From NCBI RefSeq assembly GCF_905171775.1, contig NC_053497.1:103312157-103376156 (forward strand): a DNA stretch of 64,000 bases, in the 5' to 3' direction. Each line of letters begins with the position of its first letter. Within the stretch, counting starts at the first letter, position 1. The notes beneath the pieces were generated by a model that had not been told where the DNA came from, searched no databases, and was given only the letters and a program-made list of their open reading frames with translations. Position numbers and translations under genes: made by a program. Positions 1 to 11,580 of this stretch are shown here, piece after piece. Source of the DNA: Rana temporaria. Taxonomy: Eukaryota; Chordata; Amphibia; Anura; Ranidae.

Positions 1-675
1 ATTCAGGTACAATTGTGGCCGTGTAACGTAACCCGTTTACGTTACACCGCCGCAAGTTTTCAGTGTTAGTGCCCGATCCACAAAGCACTTACCTGTAAAC
101 TTGCGGCGGTGTAACGTAAACACGTCCGGCGCAAGGCCGCCCAATTCAAATGGGGCGTGTACCATTTAAATTGGGTGTTCTCCCGCGCCGGACGTACTGC
201 GCATGCTCCGTTCGCAATTTTCCTGACGTGCTTTGCGCGAAATTACGGCGGCGCGTCGCGTTTGTGAATCGCGACGTGCGTAACGTACTTACGCCCGGAA
301 AAAAAATAATTCAAAAGCGACGCGGGAACGACGGGCATACTTTAACATGGTGGAGTAATTTTACACCATGTTAATAGCACCCCTAACTTTGCGACGGGAA
401 ACTAAGACTTGCGCCGACGTAACGACGGGAAAAACCTTTGTGGATCGCCGTAACTGCTAATTTGCATACCCGACGTTGGAATACGACGCGAACTCCACCC
501 AGAGGCGGCCGAGGTATTGCATCCTAAGATCCGACGGTGTAAGACAATTACACCTGTCGGATCTAAGGGCTATCTATGCGTAACTGATTCTATGAATCAG
601 TCGCATAGATACTCTGAGAGATACGACGGCGTTTCAGAGAAACGCCGTCGTATCTCTTCTGTGAATCTGGCCCAG
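1..675. repeat. CpG-rich DNA-transposon remnant, cut by window start
   Basis: This stretch is rich in CpG and in nested palindromes, for example CCGACGGTGTAA paired with TTACACCTGTCGG around 535-567, and a near-perfect hairpin of GAGATACGACGGCG with CGCCGTCGTATCTC at 619-656. The right end reads TGTGAATCTGGCCC, and its complement resembles the left edge ATTCAGG, as expected for terminal inverted repeats. It looks like a ranid non-autonomous DNA transposon whose left end lies at or before base 1. The short open frame at 150-374 has no recognisable domain. The family name is not known to me. Confidence 0.55.
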
Positions 676-1989
676 AATCCTTAAAGTACAATATATGTGA
701 CTTGCCTTCTAAATGAACTGATTCCTGTTTTAAAATACAAATGAAAGGCAAAATATGTGGGCGTATATACTGTATAATATTATCATCATAAATACCTTTT
801 TTTGGAGAGGTGGGGGTAAAGAAACAGCAGAACACCGACTTTCCCAGTAAATAGCTATGCAGGGGAGCAGGCAGGCTTCTTTCCCAGCACAGCCAGAAAA
901 CTGGCCACGCTGGGACTGATGTACTCTCATGTCTAGCATGGTCAGTTTAAAATAGTAAAGCAGAGGACATGGTACAACAGAAACCGATCAGGAATATGAA
1001 ATGTTGGGGGTAACATATTATTTAAGGGCTAAAGCTTTCTATGCATGGTTTGCTTGAGCCACCAACATTTTTTTTAATCTGATATAATACAATATGCCAG
1101 AGTAAAAACATTTTAACAGATGATGTTCAGGCATAATGATGATTTCCAAAATGCATTTCAATTTTAAAATTATTATATTTTTGCATAGCGGCAGCCCCGT
1201 CTAGCAGGGGCCTGGGGCAAGCGCCCCCCCCCTTTCAACGCCTCATAAATCTGACGCTGTATAAAGTGGTAGAACACATTGTATTCCTGAACATTTGCTG
1301 TTTAAGCGCCTTAGCGGCTGGGTGTAGGAGATTTAGTTGTCATCTGTGTTTGGGAGACGTACGGTTATATATGCTCCACATTACTCTATATTGTACTGTG
1401 ACATTTCTGCAGTGCAAGCACATCCGTCGCCACATTTCACCCAGCGATGGGGACTGGCGGGACTTGGCTCGGGAACAGAGCAGCCATTTAGCGCATATTG
1501 TCACTTCTGACACTCCTTACGGGATTAAAAACTGTCATTTTCCAAAGAAGCAAAATAAACGCCATTTACCACGCTTCATTACCCATTAGCCATGTAATGT
1601 GTGCAGCAGCAGGAAAAGCAGCCAAGATGGGCTTGTTCATTGCATCTTTATTGCGTCCGACCATGTTCTCCAGAGAGGTGAAAGCGACGGACCGCAATCA
1701 TAAATAGTCATCTGTAAGTTTCCTTTGTTATGTCATGGCGGCTTTTTACTGCAGGAATATCTTCATTTTCGAGGCAGGCAGTAAGCAGTACTGTGCATGT
1801 AATGTAAACGTTGGTAAATTGTTTTTTAAATGGAGTTAATGGAAATATGACTGCCATGACCCGGCTCTACAGCCGAAATGTTTAAACTGCAGGAGTGCCT
1901 GCATTGGCTTCTAGTGTGAAAGAGGAGGTGGAGAGCAGAGTCTAGCAAAAAAAAAGAATCCCACAGCAGCAGCTCTGACAAAATTATGG
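676..1989. other. unassigned intronic sequence
   Basis: No exon of the host gene and no family I can name is visible here. A GC-rich patch at 1189-1240 contains the short inverted repeat CCCCGTCTAGCAGGGG. The open frames here are short, lack domains and look accidental. Confidence 0.5.
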
Positions 1990-2191
1990 TAATGGTAAGG
2001 GGTCGACCGATTATCTGAGCGTCCGATTTTCAATTTTTTTAAATGATCATTATCTGTATCTGTACCGATATTGGTCAGACCTCCTCCCCCTGTCCGCGTG
2101 CGGCACTCGCTGCAGTCTCTGCCAATCTCTGTCAGCAGTGCGGCGGGCACCTTGAAGTGGCAAACCTTAGGGGATGCACAGAAATTAAACA

Positions 2192-2586
2192 AATCCTCCT
2201 TCATAAGTTGTACCTGTTTATCTGCAGCCCTTCTTCCACAATCCCCAATCCATGTACTGATAGTACAGAGCCGTGGAGTCACTCTGCACCTGCTCAGTTT
2301 GGTGTGTATTGCTAGAGAGTTTTTTTTGGGTGGGAAAGTGCATGTCGGTACTGTCCAGACAGAGGTTTAGTAGTCATGCAGCCTCATAGGACAGTCGGAG
2401 GAGAATGGAACTCCTCCTACAAGCTTTAACCAGACACTAATGGAAGGCTGTTATATACTGCTAATGAGAAAAGGCATTTAGCAGTTTATATTTACTAAAA
2501 TAATTGCATTTCCATGTTCTATGTACTGTGTGGGAGACCAGATATAATGAATCCTATATAATGGTCCTGGGTCTAGTAACACTTTA
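2192..2586 (-). repeat. TTAA-type MITE, family D, truncated copy
   Basis: Read on the minus strand, the sequence begins AGTGTTACTAGACCCAGG after a TTAA at 2585-2590. It then follows the complete family D copy at 53690-54202, including the shared stretches TATATCTGGTCTC, AACATGGAAATGCAATTATT and the tract CACCAAACTGAGCA. The far end decays near 2192, where the join to other repeat-like DNA at 1990-2190 is unclear. It is non-coding and probably moved by a TTAA-specific (piggyBac- or Kolobok-like) transposase. Confidence 0.6.
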
Positions 2587-2599
2587 ATTCATTCTCTGC

Positions 2600-2998
2600 A
2601 TTTGGGTAAAATAAAAACCTTCTGCATGCAGCCACCCCCCCCCCCAAGCCTCCCTTTATACTTGAGCCTGATCTCCATCCAGTTTACAAAAGCAGAGGCT
2701 CTCTCCTTCCTCATTGGCTCAGGCAGCAGGTGTCATTGGCTCCCGCTGCTGTCAGTCACAGCCAGTGAGGGTAGCAGGGCCGAGCCCCACTCTGTATGGA
2801 CACACAGCAAGAACGCACAAGTGCCCCTATAGAAAGCTTGCTATGGGGGCACTCTGCAGGGGGGGGGGGAGCCAGGAGCGCCGGTAGGGAACCTAAAAAG
2901 AGATGGATAAGGGCTGCTCTGTGCTAAGCCATTGCACGGAGCAAGTAAGTATAACATGTTTAATATTTAAAAAAAAAAAAAACCTTTACAAAACAGTT
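2600..2998 (-). repeat. TTAA-type MITE, family E, diverged copy
   Basis: This is a diverged minus-strand relative of the family E element at 42249-42726. Shared landmarks are AAAACCTTCTG, CCTCATTGG, CATTGGCTCC, CCCCATAGAAAGC-like text, GGGGGCAC and GCAAGTAAGTATAA. The end ACCTTTACAA near 2985 matches the family E terminal repeat. It directly abuts the family D copy at 2586. Confidence 0.55.
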
Positions 2999-3086
2999 AA
3001 TTATTACTCATGTCAACAATGTCCAGAATACAGGTCACCCAAGAGGAGCTAAGAGGACCTGTCTTTATGTCTCCATTTTACGTGGC

Positions 3087-4055
3087 AGCAGTGGCGGCTG
3101 GTGCTCAAATTTTTTTGGGGGGAGCAAACAAATGAAAAAAAAAAAACAATTGCAGCCTCACTGTGCCCATGAAATGCAGCCACTGTGCCCATGAAATGCA
3201 GCCACTGTGCCCATGAAATGCAGCCACTGTGCCCATGAAATGCAGTCACTGTGCCCATGAAATGCAGCTACTGTGCCACCAATTGTCACCACTGTGCCAT
3301 GCCATCAATTGTCGCCACTGTGCCCATCAATTGTCGCCACTGTGCCCATCAATTGTCACCACTGTGCCCATCAATTGTCACCACTGTGCCCATCAGTTGT
3401 CGCCACTGTGCCATGCCAAATGCTGCCACTGTGCCATTAAACGCCGCCACTGTGCCATGCTATCAAACGCAGCCATGAAATGCAGCCACTGTGCCCATGA
3501 AATGCAGCCACTGTGCCATCAATTGTCGCCACTGTGCCCATCAATTGTCACCACTGTGCCCATCAATTGTCACTACTGTGCCCATCAATTGTCGCCACTG
3601 TGCCCTGTAAAATGCTGCCACTGTGCCCTGTAAAATGCTCCCCCTCCCCGCCTGGCACTTACCTTTCTGGGGTCAGCCATCCCGCTTCTACCATCCCTCG
3701 ATGTCTTCTCCCGCCCTTGATGACGCTTCAGCCAATCAGGTTACCGGTAACCAGAACCGGTGAACCTCATTGGCTGAGATGCCTGTCAGTCTTATCCAAG
3801 GAACGAAACCCATGTGCGTCCCTTGGATAAGCATCTTGAAGCCGATGGGCTGTAATCGGAAAGCCTTCCACAGCCAACCAGCTGCCATTATTCAGATGGC
3901 CGGCGCTCTCCAGGGGGCCGGCCATCTGAATAGTCGGCGGCAGCGGCAATACATAGATTCATTTAATGCATGAATCTATGTATTGTATACAGTGGTGGTG
4001 CGGGAGCCAGAGGGGGCGGCGCTCCGGCGCCCTCTATGGATGCACCGCCACTGCT
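3087..4055. mobile_element. non-autonomous DNA transposon with internal minisatellite
   Basis: The left end AGCAGTGGCGG is the inverted complement of the right end CCGCCACTGCT. The 4-bp sequence TGGC flanks both ends (3083-3086 and 4056-4059) and is a plausible target duplication. Inside are the minisatellite at 3150-3640 and the short inverted repeat around 3890-3935 (TTCAGATGGCCGGC against GCCGGCCATCTGAA). No transposase frame is present. The superfamily is uncertain; 4-bp duplications occur in several DNA-transposon groups. Confidence 0.55.
3150..3640. repeat. 22-bp minisatellite
   Basis: About 22 tandem units of roughly 22 bp carry the shared core CCACTGTGCC followed by either CATGAAATGCAG or CATCAATTGTCG. 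Two sub-variants occur in blocks, so the array grew by expansion of local variants. The long open frames across it (to about 134 codons) arise from the repeat lacking stops and are not genes. Confidence 0.9.
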
Positions 4056-4059
4056 TGGC

Positions 4060-4726
4060 AGGGATTGGAGCCGTGTTCACTGTGGATTATTTATAAGATA
4101 AAATTCCAGCACTGTAGGCAGAGTTACTTTTAGATATACGCTGTTCCATGTCTTTTTCCGTATAGTTAATGATTCTGACTACCATTACTGAAGATTCTTG
4201 TTGGGCGACAGTCGTAAAGCCTCTTCAGTTCTTTTTTCCAATCTTTTCTGAGGAAACTAAAGTGAGGCATGTGTAATTATTTGAAGTAAAATGAAGATGA
4301 AGCATGGCTGGCATTTTCAGCGCTGCGGTGAAAATATGTTCCCTCTCTCCATCCATTTTTCATGCTGCCTCCTTGCAGGCCGGGAGAAGAACTTCTGACA
4401 TATTATAAATGAAGACTCTTCTGTTTCCTTCCAATTCCCGGGGCTTGTCTGCTGCTCGGTCCAAAACTTCCTTCTACCTGGAGCTCATCCTAGCGTCTCT
4501 CTTCACTTTTTGTAACTTCTAGAAAGTTCAACACTCTCCAAGATGACAGGCAGACTAAGGAAAGTGACGGTTATTTTGGAGCTGTTTTATCCTTTTTGTG
4601 CTTTTATTTTTATGCCCTTGTAAATTGTGTTTCTGTTATTGCACACAATTAGATGTGAGGCTGAAAACCGAATAAAATAAACGTTTTAATTTGCTTCCCA
4701 CTGACCAAAGTGTGAGAAGACCACTA
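4060..4726. other. unassigned intronic sequence
   Basis: I see no exon, no terminal repeats and no transposase similarity in this stretch. Confidence 0.5.
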
Positions 4727-4860
4727 ATATTAGGTCTCAGTTCACACTAATGTGAAGTGGGAAACGCACAATATTCACTGCATTTCCCTGCATTGCATCG
4801 CACTCTAAGCTATCACACGGCACCAATGCAATCTGCTGCATATGTCAATGTCATCCTAAC
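4727..4860. repeat. fragment of a CAGTTCACACT-type palindromic MITE
   Basis: The sequence TTAGGTCTCAGTTCACACTA resembles the end of the GGCCCCTTTCACACTG family (family B), and the following GCATTTCCCTGCATTGCATCGC is typical of its interior. No matching right end is found, so it is a truncated copy. Confidence 0.4.
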
Positions 4861-4926
4861 AAGGACTGCTGTGTTATTGCTAGTGACAGACTGCATCATA
4901 TACAGTATGTCATTTTTCATTTTGCC

Positions 4927-6083
4927 TTAAAGAGGGATTCCACCCGCGATTTCTTTTTTTAAAAGTCAGCAGCTACAAACACTGTAGCTGCTGACTTTTA
5001 ATAAGGACACTTACCTTTCCTACTTGCCTGCGATCTCAGTTTTGTAAGTGCAATATTTTATGAAATGTTTCTGTTTCTTAGAGGATTCACACTATGGAGA
5101 GTACTCCTCTTTTCCTTTATGGCAAACACCAGTAAATGAAGCCTTATTGCCCAGTATACACTGTAATACGTAGTGACACGCATCCCTTTGGCATTGAGGA
5201 GATTAGAGATCCTGTGGAGCCACTATATATTTACTAATGCCCTTTTGACTTTTTCTTTGAGGGTCATCATAATCTGGTAAACCCCTACCTTGCATCCACT
5301 GGGGTGATTCAATTAGCGGCACTCAGTACTGGATCTTGGAAGCCTGTCTTTTTTGGGATACACATCTGCAATATTAATCACCAATCACTTGTGATTTCGC
5401 CTATGTATGGGACTTTACGCATCATTTTAATGTGTTCATGCCTTTGGGAGGTTTTGGTTTTGGAGGTTCTTTTTAGAGGTTTTGGAGGCTTTTTTTTGAG
5501 GGGGCAGGTACCTAGTAAGGATGAGCTCCGGGGTGTTCGCACACCCCAGGAAGTCGGCATTGTGCTGCGCTAATCATAGGCAGTGAGACATTGTCCCGAT
5601 GCACGGCTGCAGAGATTGGGAAATGTTCACTGCCTGTGATCAGCGCAGTACCGACTTCCTGACGGGTATTGCACGTGGGGTGTGCGAACACGCCGGAGCT
5701 CATCCTTGATACCTAGTTTTAGCATATACAGGTGTACGTTCTCCCTCTTCCACCTTGACTGCCTAGGCAATCAGAGCGGAAATTCTCCCCCCTCCACTCT
5801 CTGTCTGCAACCTTCTGGGATGCATCACAGGTCCCAGAAGGGTGTGTGACCATTCGCAAAGCACAGCGCAACTCATGCATGTGTAGTGGGAAGCTGATTC
5901 TGAAGTCGCAAGGAGTCACAGCCGGCTTTCCTTAGTAAATATGACAAGGGTGGGGACCCGAAGAACCAGGCCGAGTGAGGTTGGTGATGGATCCTTGGAC
6001 AGGTAAGTATCTTTTTTTTTAAAGTCAGTATTTGTAGCCGTTGACTTTTTTTATTTTTGTTAAGACTGAAGAACTGCTTTAAG
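4927..6083. repeat. family F MITE, split by other sequence
   Basis: The left end TTAAAGAGGGATTCC and the right end AAGAACTGCTTTAAG resemble the ends of the complete family F copy at 14574-14957. Both share the hairpin AAAGTCAGCAGCTACA / TGTAGCTGCTGACTTT (4970-5002 here) and an ACTTACCT tract. The segment 5085-5500 is not recognised and 5517-5709 is a separate insertion, so this copy is interrupted. Confidence 0.45.
5517..5709. mobile_element. 193-bp palindromic hAT-like MITE
   Basis: An exact 8-bp duplication TACCTAGT flanks the element (5509-5516 and 5710-5717). Its two halves are inverted copies, beginning AAGGATGAGCTCCGG and ending CCGGAGCTCATCCTTGA. The 8-bp duplication is typical of hAT elements. 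It has no coding capacity. Confidence 0.75.
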
Positions 6084-7346
6084 CAAATATGTAATGCAAA
6101 TATGTAATTTTTAGGATTATGCCCACAAGTGGAAGAATAATCTTTTAATAATCTCGGAATGGTTTGTATAAGGACTGTATCCGTTTTCCATAATGGGAAG
6201 TGTTTACTTTTATATACTTGCCATCCAGTGTTTCTGACATCATACTGGGATCCTATATTCCTTGAGACCCAGTGATAAAGTGCCAGGTGTACTTGCGGTG
6301 TATTTAAATTTTTGTAATGAAAACTGGGCTGCTGCACTCAAATCTCTGCTGCTTGGCATTGAAATGCAGCGTCTGTATCTGAAGGTCATTGGCTGGGACA
6401 GTGGCCGGGGATGTGAAGGGAATAATTTCCTCCCAGACAGATGTAGACTTCACCTCACAAGCTGCTCATGTTGGGCCGCTTCCTGGTCAGCAGATGCCAC
6501 TTCACATCCAATCATGTCACCAGTTTATAATGCCGCCAGTGTGGCCAAACATAAAGCTCTGACTCTCATCATGAGTGTCGACTGCATTCACACATGTCAT
6601 TTTCATCACCTCCAAGGTTTGAGGTGAAGAGCAAGAGCATTCCCTGCTTGTCCTATCACCTCCTACCATCTGTTCATCTGCACTTCTATGGCTGGCCCCC
6701 TCCACTGTCACCGTGTCCTGTATAGTCTACATTTACTGTGTGCTCCAGAATTCTTCTGTGTTGAGGGAAGAAGGGGTGCTTTCGTCTGGTGTCTTTGCCC
6801 GATTATTGATGTGGATGGAGAAAGTGTCATGTTTTGCCTTCCCCCAGCTCTGTATCTGGTACACTGATGGTTCTAGATTAGATATCCTGGTTATATTTAC
6901 TGTATCGCAGGCCACAGTATGATGACTGGAGGAGAGTAAAGTGTCTTCCGCATCAGTAATGGTCATCTGTTATTCCAGTGCAGGTAAGACCGCTAAATGA
7001 GCGATAAAAAGTAGCTATGGACAGCGCAGCTATTCCTTTCAGTTTGTAAATCTGAACCATCTTCTCCCACTAATTGTACTTCAAAGCTTTCACTAGTACA
7101 ACAGATAGAGGTGAACTGCAATACCTGTAGAGCTGGAAGCTCAACTTAAAACATGGTTAAAACATAGAGCCCTTAGCACTCAGAGCGATACCCCCACCCT
7201 AAGCTTCTTTATACAAACCCTCTTTAATGTTTTCTGTTTGATTGCTTGCCTCTCCTGCACACGCATCCTCGTCACCAGAATCAAATGTTTTGGTGAAATG
7301 TGGGGAACTCCGAGAAAAGAGCACGTGATCATGCATGCTTATATAT
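6084..7346. other. unassigned intronic sequence
   Basis: No exon or recognisable repeat terminus is visible. Short open frames at 6262-6627 and 6713-6922 have no domain and are not supported as genes. Confidence 0.5.
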
Positions 7347-8110
7347 GAGGGGCGTTCAAGTCAAACCTGGACTTTTGAGTTGATATAATAAAAGAACAAA
7401 TTTCAAGTAGTGGAAACTGCATTTATTTTTCAACATACTCTTTTGCTACATTTATACACTTATCCCAGCGGTTACTAATGCCTGGAAAGCTTCGGCATAG
7501 AAAGATTTCTCAATACGCCTGAACCATCCCAAGACGGCCTGCTTCACTTTGTCATCAGTGCTGAAATGCTGACCTCTGAAGAACTCTTTTAGGGGTCCAA
7601 ACAGGTGGAAATCACTCGGAGCGAGGTCCGGGCTGTAAGGGGGATTTGGCAATACCAATAGTGGAGCTGCTGTAATATGCACATAGTGTGGTGAACAGTA
7701 TGAGCTTGTGCATTGTTCTGGAGAAACAGGGCGCCCTTAGTGATTAAGCCAGGCTGTTTTTTCTGCACATCACTCAGAACACAACTGTAATATTCACTGT
7801 TGATAGTGTTCATGGTTCCCACAGAAAGATTCATCTCTTTTGCAATTTCATGACAGTTTATGGGTCAATTATCCAGGATAAGGCGTTCCGCGTGCTGACT
7901 GTTCACAGGAATGACTGCTGAGGGCTGGGAACCACCACAGCCAGGATCGTCACTGACAGACGTACCGACATCTTTGAAAGGTTTCCACCGTTCAAATGTC
8001 TTGCTACGGCTGAGTGTCTCATCACGGTACTGTACTTGAAGTCTTCTGCAAATATCCGTGGGTTTTTTGCCTTTGTTCACAAGAAACTTCATCACCTGCT
8101 CCATGCACAC
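7347..8110 (-). pseudogene. mariner-family (DD34D) transposase fossil
   Basis: On the minus strand three fragments follow the order of a mariner transposase. The N-terminal helix-turn-helix part lies near 8110-7865 (MEQVMKFLVNKG, SRSKTFERW). A middle part near 7834-7690 contains LFLQNNAQAHT, where the second catalytic Asp is replaced by Asn. The C-terminal part near 7682-7455 has the signature PYSPDLAPSDFHLFGPLKEF with the third Asp intact. The segment with the first Asp is missing. The terminus GAGGGGCGTTCAAG lies at 7347. A family B MITE at 8116 truncates the transposase 5' side. It is dead. Confidence 0.85.
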
Positions 8111-8115
8111 TCTAA

Positions 8116-8310
8116 GGCCCCTTTCACACTGACACATTTTTCAGGCGGTTTAGCGCTAAAAATAGCGCTGCTATACCGCCTGAAAAAAATCGTGCCCTGC
8201 AGTCTTCAGTGTGAAAGCCCGTAGGAGCGGTATAGGAGTGGGGTGTTTACCGCTCCTATACCGCTCCTTCCCATTGAAATCAATGGGAAACCGCGGTAAT
8301 ACCACCGGCA
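8116..8310. repeat. family B MITE, right-truncated
   Basis: It starts GGCCCCTTTCACACTG after TAA, the terminal sequence of the Harbinger-like family B. The interior has inverted tracts around TTTTTCAGGCGGT and ACCGCCTGAAAAA, and later AGGAGCGGTATAGGAG against CTCCTATACCGCTCC. The right terminal repeat is absent. It sits at the 5' edge of the mariner fossil. Confidence 0.65.
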
Positions 8311-8394
8311 ATGCGCCTCTGCATGTTTATGCATGTTTCCTGGTTTATATCACTTGGTTGTTCACTGCAGTCCTCGTATAATTTATTCACTTTA

Positions 8395-8636
8395 GTGCGG
8401 TATACCACCCTTTTCATTGAGCAATACACACCAAACTGAGCATGTGCAGAGTGACTCCAAAGGCTCTGTACTATCAGGAGATGGATTGGGGACAATGGAG
8501 GATCAGAGAAGACAGGGTCAAAGAGCCTTTTTTTACACAATGCAAAGGTTTAACACCTTAGGTTCAATAGTGAGTATAACAAGCATGCTTTGATACCTAT
8601 ACAGGCTGATTTTACTGTTGTGGATTTAGTAACACT
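8395..8636 (+). repeat. family D MITE, right part
   Basis: It matches the right half of the element at 53690-54202, sharing AATACACACCAAACTGAGCA, TACACAATGCA, AAGCATGCTTTG and ATTTAGTAACACT, and ends at TTAA (8637-8640). The left half is missing. Confidence 0.65.
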
Positions 8637-8640
8637 TTAA

Positions 8641-10027
8641 ATATTCTAGTTCTGGTGACAACCGGGGAATTTACCCCACTTTGGAGGTATTTTCTCTCAC
8701 CTCCTGTTGTGACTATGGGAAAAGAATGTACAGGGAAACCTCCCCAATTGGATCCAGGTGGCAAAGGTAACTGGACAGAGTTATAACCCACCTTACACTG
8801 TCAAAAATAAGAAAAAGTTTTAGCTTTAATTTTGTACAAGGTAGGAAATGTGTTACAGGCAGAATCACACGGTAAAAATAAAGAGAAAAATTCAGAAAAA
8901 AAAAAAACGAATGGAGCCACCACATCCAAAGATGTTATATTACATTTTGTCCTTGGGTTTAGATACACTTTAACCATGGCCAGATTGGTCAATGTCTTTG
9001 AGAGGCCCAAAGGAACTGGAACTGACCCCTCATATACTGTATGGCTGAGAGATACTGAAGATCTTGGAGAAGAAAGCACAGACCTAAAGCAAACAATTAA
9101 CACCTTTTAGGAGTCCAGAGTCAGAGAAGTGAAGTGAGATTGCACTGTACATATTTCCTTCAGCCTGGGTAGTCTTGAGGAATCATGTATTGCTGGAAAA
9201 TGGGGTGATGGTTATCTCTAGAGATGTTATCTGTGTTCAGTCTTGGGGTGAAGATAGAATAGTGAAGTGAAAGATTGTTTTCAGGTAGAGCTGTAGGGGG
9301 AGCTGCAGAGCCTTATAAGGCATATTATGAACAGTTGTCTGGAAAACGTTTAGGGATGAATCAAGCAGAAGGGGAAAGGCTGCAAAATAAGAGATTTAAT
9401 AAGGTGCATGTGTAAGAATCTCACTTACGTTTCTGGAGATGAGATTTGTCTGACCTCTTTAAGTCATCACTGAGCTCTTCCTTCACTCTGAATTGATGTA
9501 ATTCTGAATAAAAAGCCAAACTGTCCCCTTACTAGTCAGTAATTGTGTTGCATCATTATCTGTCTTTAGGAGATTGGTATCTGAGGAATAGAGTGCCTAA
9601 AGATTGCTTCCTTGGTCAGTTGAAAAGATTCTAATCGGATAATGTCATGTCATGCTCTGTTTACAAATCTAGTGCCTGTGCCATGGAAGTGTGCTGGCAT
9701 TTGTAGTTCAGCATCAGCTTCCTTTTCAAAGGAAAAGAGATAGGTGCTTCAGCCAAGTCTCCAATATAGATTTAGCTTTCATTTGTCTGACATTTCAAAG
9801 TTGACAAAAAAAAATTCTAATTGGTTTCGACCTGCAGATACCATTTGTGTGAGTGGTGTGGGCACTGTGCAATTTACACCCCAGGCTGTCTGACTAACCC
9901 CCCCCCCCCCCCACAAATTTGATACACAATGTGTAAACCTTTCTTTGAATAAACTGTTTTCCATATAGAACATAAATAAGTATATTCAGTCAGGGTTCTA
10001 CTTGTACTGATCATTGTTTTATTGCAG
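8641..10027. other. intron 5' of the first visible TTLL11 exon
   Basis: There is no recognisable exon or transposon terminus. It ends with the splice acceptor TTGTTTTATTGCAG at 10014-10027. A run of about 17 C lies at 9897-9912. The near-palindromic ORFs at 8800-9110 lack domains. Confidence 0.55.
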
Positions 10028-10603
10028 GTTCGTATGGCAAAGGAAAGTGACCCATCATGGAAGCCCACCTTTATTGTAAAGCCGGACGGTGGTTGTCAGG
10101 GTGATGGAATCTACCTCATTAAGGACCCCAGTGAAGTGCGAATCATGGCCAGTGTCCAGAACCGACCAGCTGTGGTCCAAGAGTACATCAGCAAGCCTCT
10201 CCTGATGGACAAGTTAAAGTTTGATATGAGACTCTATGTTGTTCTCAGATCATTAGAGCCTTTGGAAATCTACATCGCCAAAGATGGACTGTCCCGATTC
10301 TGCACTGAGCCCTACCAGGCACCAAACCATAAAAATCTTCACCATGTCTATATGCACCTGACCAACTACTCACTCAACATCCACAGTGGAAACTTTATCC
10401 ACTCGGACAGTGTCCATACTGGAAGCAAGAGGACCTTCTCCAGCATTCTCTATAGACTTTCAGCTAAAGGTATAGATGTCAAGAAAGTATGGTCTGACAT
10501 AATTTCTCTGGTCATTAAGACCATCATTGCTCTGGTTCCAGAACTCAAAGTCTACTTCCAGGTGGACATACCAGCATCTAAACCAGGACCAACATGCTTC
10601 CAG
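10028..10603 (+). CDS. ttll11: TTLL11 exon (TTL catalytic domain)
   Basis: This exon codes 192 residues of a tubulin tyrosine ligase-like protein, an ATP-grasp enzyme that adds glutamates to tubulin tails in cilia and other microtubules. Visible motifs are FIVKPDGGCQGDGIYLIKD (nucleotide-binding loop, about residue 15), VVQEYISKPLL, the substrate or ATP-contact segment KLKFDMRLYVVL, and HLTNYSLNIHSGNF. The text KPDGGCQGDG and the long EPYQAPNHKNLHHVYMHL segment match TTLL11 as I recall it better than TTLL6 or TTLL13, which have KPDSGCQG. The acceptor is ATTGCAG before GTT and the donor is CAG|GTGAGT; both ends are phase 0. Earlier exons with the start codon lie upstream of the window. Confidence 0.9.
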
Positions 10604-11580
10604 GTGAGTTGCCATTCCTTGTGCACACACATCATATGGCTGGCTTGTTGTTTTTGAGCCACCATTCCTCAAACTTAATTTTTTTTTTAACATTATTATT
10701 ATTATTATTGTTGTTGTTTTTCTCAATTTTATAAGCAAGTAGACATTAATATAAAAAGAGGTAACACTATTTAACAGTTATTTATTTTGGTGAGCAAGCA
10801 GCCCAAGCACAGTAAACATCAATCATGTTTTGTTTTAATTGAGGGACACAAGAATTAAGAGTCTGTTGGGTTCTATTGTAGCCTACTGGGGAACTGGACA
10901 CGGGCATGTTTTTTTCTCCTCTCTGTTGAGGAAAGTCTAACTTTTTTGTTAGATGCCATTTTTCATCAGTTAGGATTCCCACTGCTTCACTGTTGAGCTG
11001 GTCTTCATATGCAGCTATCTGGATTGTCATTTCCTCAGTCTGACTTTGGAGTTCAAAACCCAGACCCCACTGGACTAGACTTGTGGGGTTAACTGGGAAT
11101 GTGACATTTGGGCACAGGGCTCTTCATTGTGGCACTTTTCCAGATCTGAATCTACTGGGAAAAAGTTAGCCATAGAGGACTCTCTGGTTCCACAGTCATG
11201 GTACAGCCCCAGATGTGACCCCATTTCTGAGAACTGACTTTGTGAGTAGGCCATGCAGGCCAAGAAGCAGGTGTTACCTCATTTCTAGGGCCACTGGTCA
11301 CCATGAAAGTTCCTGTTTTCCGTCCAATATACTGTGGAAGAGGTTGATGCAGAGGGACTGAGCATTAATGTCATCTACTAGGTGGAGTGTTGCACATGTG
11401 GATGATCCACGAGCCCTTTACCACCAATCATTATTGAGAAAGCATTTTCCCTCTGCTTCTCCTGATCGCTAGAGACACATTGAACTTGCCTCTGTTCCTC
11501 CCTGCTATCTTGCAGTGCAATGTGTCTAATTATAGATGCATTGGAAACAGTCCCCTTTTACTGAGTGTCTCCAGCTGAAA
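10604..11580. other. intronic sequence, mostly unassigned
   Basis: After the donor site comes a low-complexity T-rich and ATT-repeat patch (10678-10712). From about 10780 the text has the look of a decayed retroelement, but I cannot assign it to a domain. Confidence 0.4.

Noticed and set aside
150..374. Possible CpG-island promoter with short ORF at the window start
   Set aside because: The CpG richness belongs to a palindromic transposon, and TTLL11 is already mid-gene here.
3229..3633. 134-codon Cys/His-rich open frame
   Set aside because: It is translation of a 22-bp minisatellite; 22 is not a multiple of 3, so several frames stay open together.
3160..3640. CRISPR-like regularly spaced repeats
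   Set aside because: Units are contiguous without unique spacers, and the genome is a vertebrate.
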